DNA of 64,000 bases, from the NCBI GenBank assembly GCA_949358305.1, contig OX442324.1:3480001-3544000 (forward strand), read 5' to 3'. The translations under genes and the position numbers were made by a program. Position 1 is the stretch's first letter; each line of letters begins with the position of its first letter. Below are positions 63,301 through 64,000 of the stretch, piece after piece. This stretch comes from Strigamia acuminata. Lineage: Eukaryota > Arthropoda > Chilopoda > Geophilomorpha > Linotaeniidae. The notes under the pieces were generated by a model. That model had not been told where the DNA came from and made no database searches. It saw only the letters and a program-made list of their open reading frames with translations.

Positions 63301-64000
63301 TTCGGTTCTTGTCTCACAATCAGTGGACGAAGTCGCAATTTGGGCTGGTGAATTGCGATGCGTGCACGCGTGGAAATCTCCTCGTTAGATAATTTTAAAA
63401 GGTCCACTCACGTTCCCCTCCTCCCTTTGGCCACTATATCGACTAATGGCGTCTCCTGCCATGAATACAAACACGCAGCGGAGGCGTGTTGTTGTGTCGA
63501 GGTGTTTTTCCGTGTTGGCCACTCGACTGGGCACGAAAGGGCTGACCAATAGCGTGTGTTTCGCCTGGCAGCTGGCCAATGAGAGGGCGCAGTGAACGTG
63601 GGTTGCGCCAATGGCGACGCCACCAAAGGGGTGAATGGCAGAAGTTGTCGCACGGCAGCAACATTTCTTCCCTCACCGTCTGAGTTACGACGTTCTTTTG
63701 TCGCGTCCCGCCAACAATGCGGGCGCCGCATCTGACGTCACAGTTGCCAAAACAAACACTCGTCCATCCATCAATAGATTGCATGGGTGGTGTGTACACA
63801 CAACATCGCAACCCCCTCCTACTTCTCTCTCTCATCCTATATATATATTTTTTTTCTCCTCATTCTTTTTTTTTTAACTTTCCACTCAACATTTTCCCAC
63901 CCTACCCCTGCATCTCCACCCTTCCACCTTTTCTCCCGTCTCCCACACCCCCGCACCACTCAGCTGTTCCGTGTCCATGAGGCGCAACGTCGTCGTTGCC
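60372..64000. other. Gene-free right end of the window
   Basis: Complex CpG-containing segments (60400-60760, 61140-61550, 61760-62260, 63090-63800) separated by A/T runs. TGACGTCA lies at 63733-63740. The plus-strand frame at 61767-62009 is open on both strands, and no domain is visible. C/T tracts close the window. No supported gene. Confidence 0.4.

Overview
This is an intron-bearing animal (metazoan) nuclear genome window, not a prokaryotic one. The first 24 kb hold eight recognisable eukaryotic protein genes with GT-AG introns, mostly 50-400 bp. The last 40 kb hold no gene that I can recognise. A CENP-K-like kinetochore gene is present, a subunit known to be missing from Drosophila and Caenorhabditis. 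A PIERCE1-like ciliary protein gene is also present. Together they point to an invertebrate that keeps the constitutive centromere network and motile cilia or flagella. I cannot place the phylum.

Layout of 1-24 kb: CAPZA (+, F-actin capping alpha), YOD1 (-, OTU deubiquitinase), PFKFB (+, fructose-2,6-bisphosphate bifunctional enzyme), KLHDC10 (+, kelch E3 receptor), B3GAT (+, glucuronyltransferase), a PIERCE1-like gene (+), TBC1D25 (-, Rab GAP) and CENP-K (+). CAPZA/YOD1 are tail to tail. YOD1/PFKFB and TBC1D25/CENPK are head to head across 0.57 and 0.64 kb, so each pair may share a promoter region. The genes have unrelated cellular jobs and do not form a pathway. PFKFB carries up to three candidate alternative last exons. 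Introns and gaps hold a hAT-like MITE with a perfect 8-bp target duplication, a second palindromic foldback element, and several tandem repeats.

Layout of 24-64 kb: a long gene-free stretch, richer in G+C and CpG than the introns before it, broken by AT-rich valleys (about 43.1-45.8 and 53.5-54.8 kb) and many simple repeats. By eye it holds nine TGACGTCA palindromes, several AANATGGCG motifs, TAATTA-type motifs, and isolated exon-like segments. The best is 56075-56195, an acidic Ser/Asn-rich reading frame between good splice sites. The whole looks like the cis-regulatory territory or long introns of one developmental gene lying partly outside the window. This is inference and I could not name the gene.

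Exon coordinates were read by hand from splice signals, frame continuity and remembered family sequences. No alignment or search was run.
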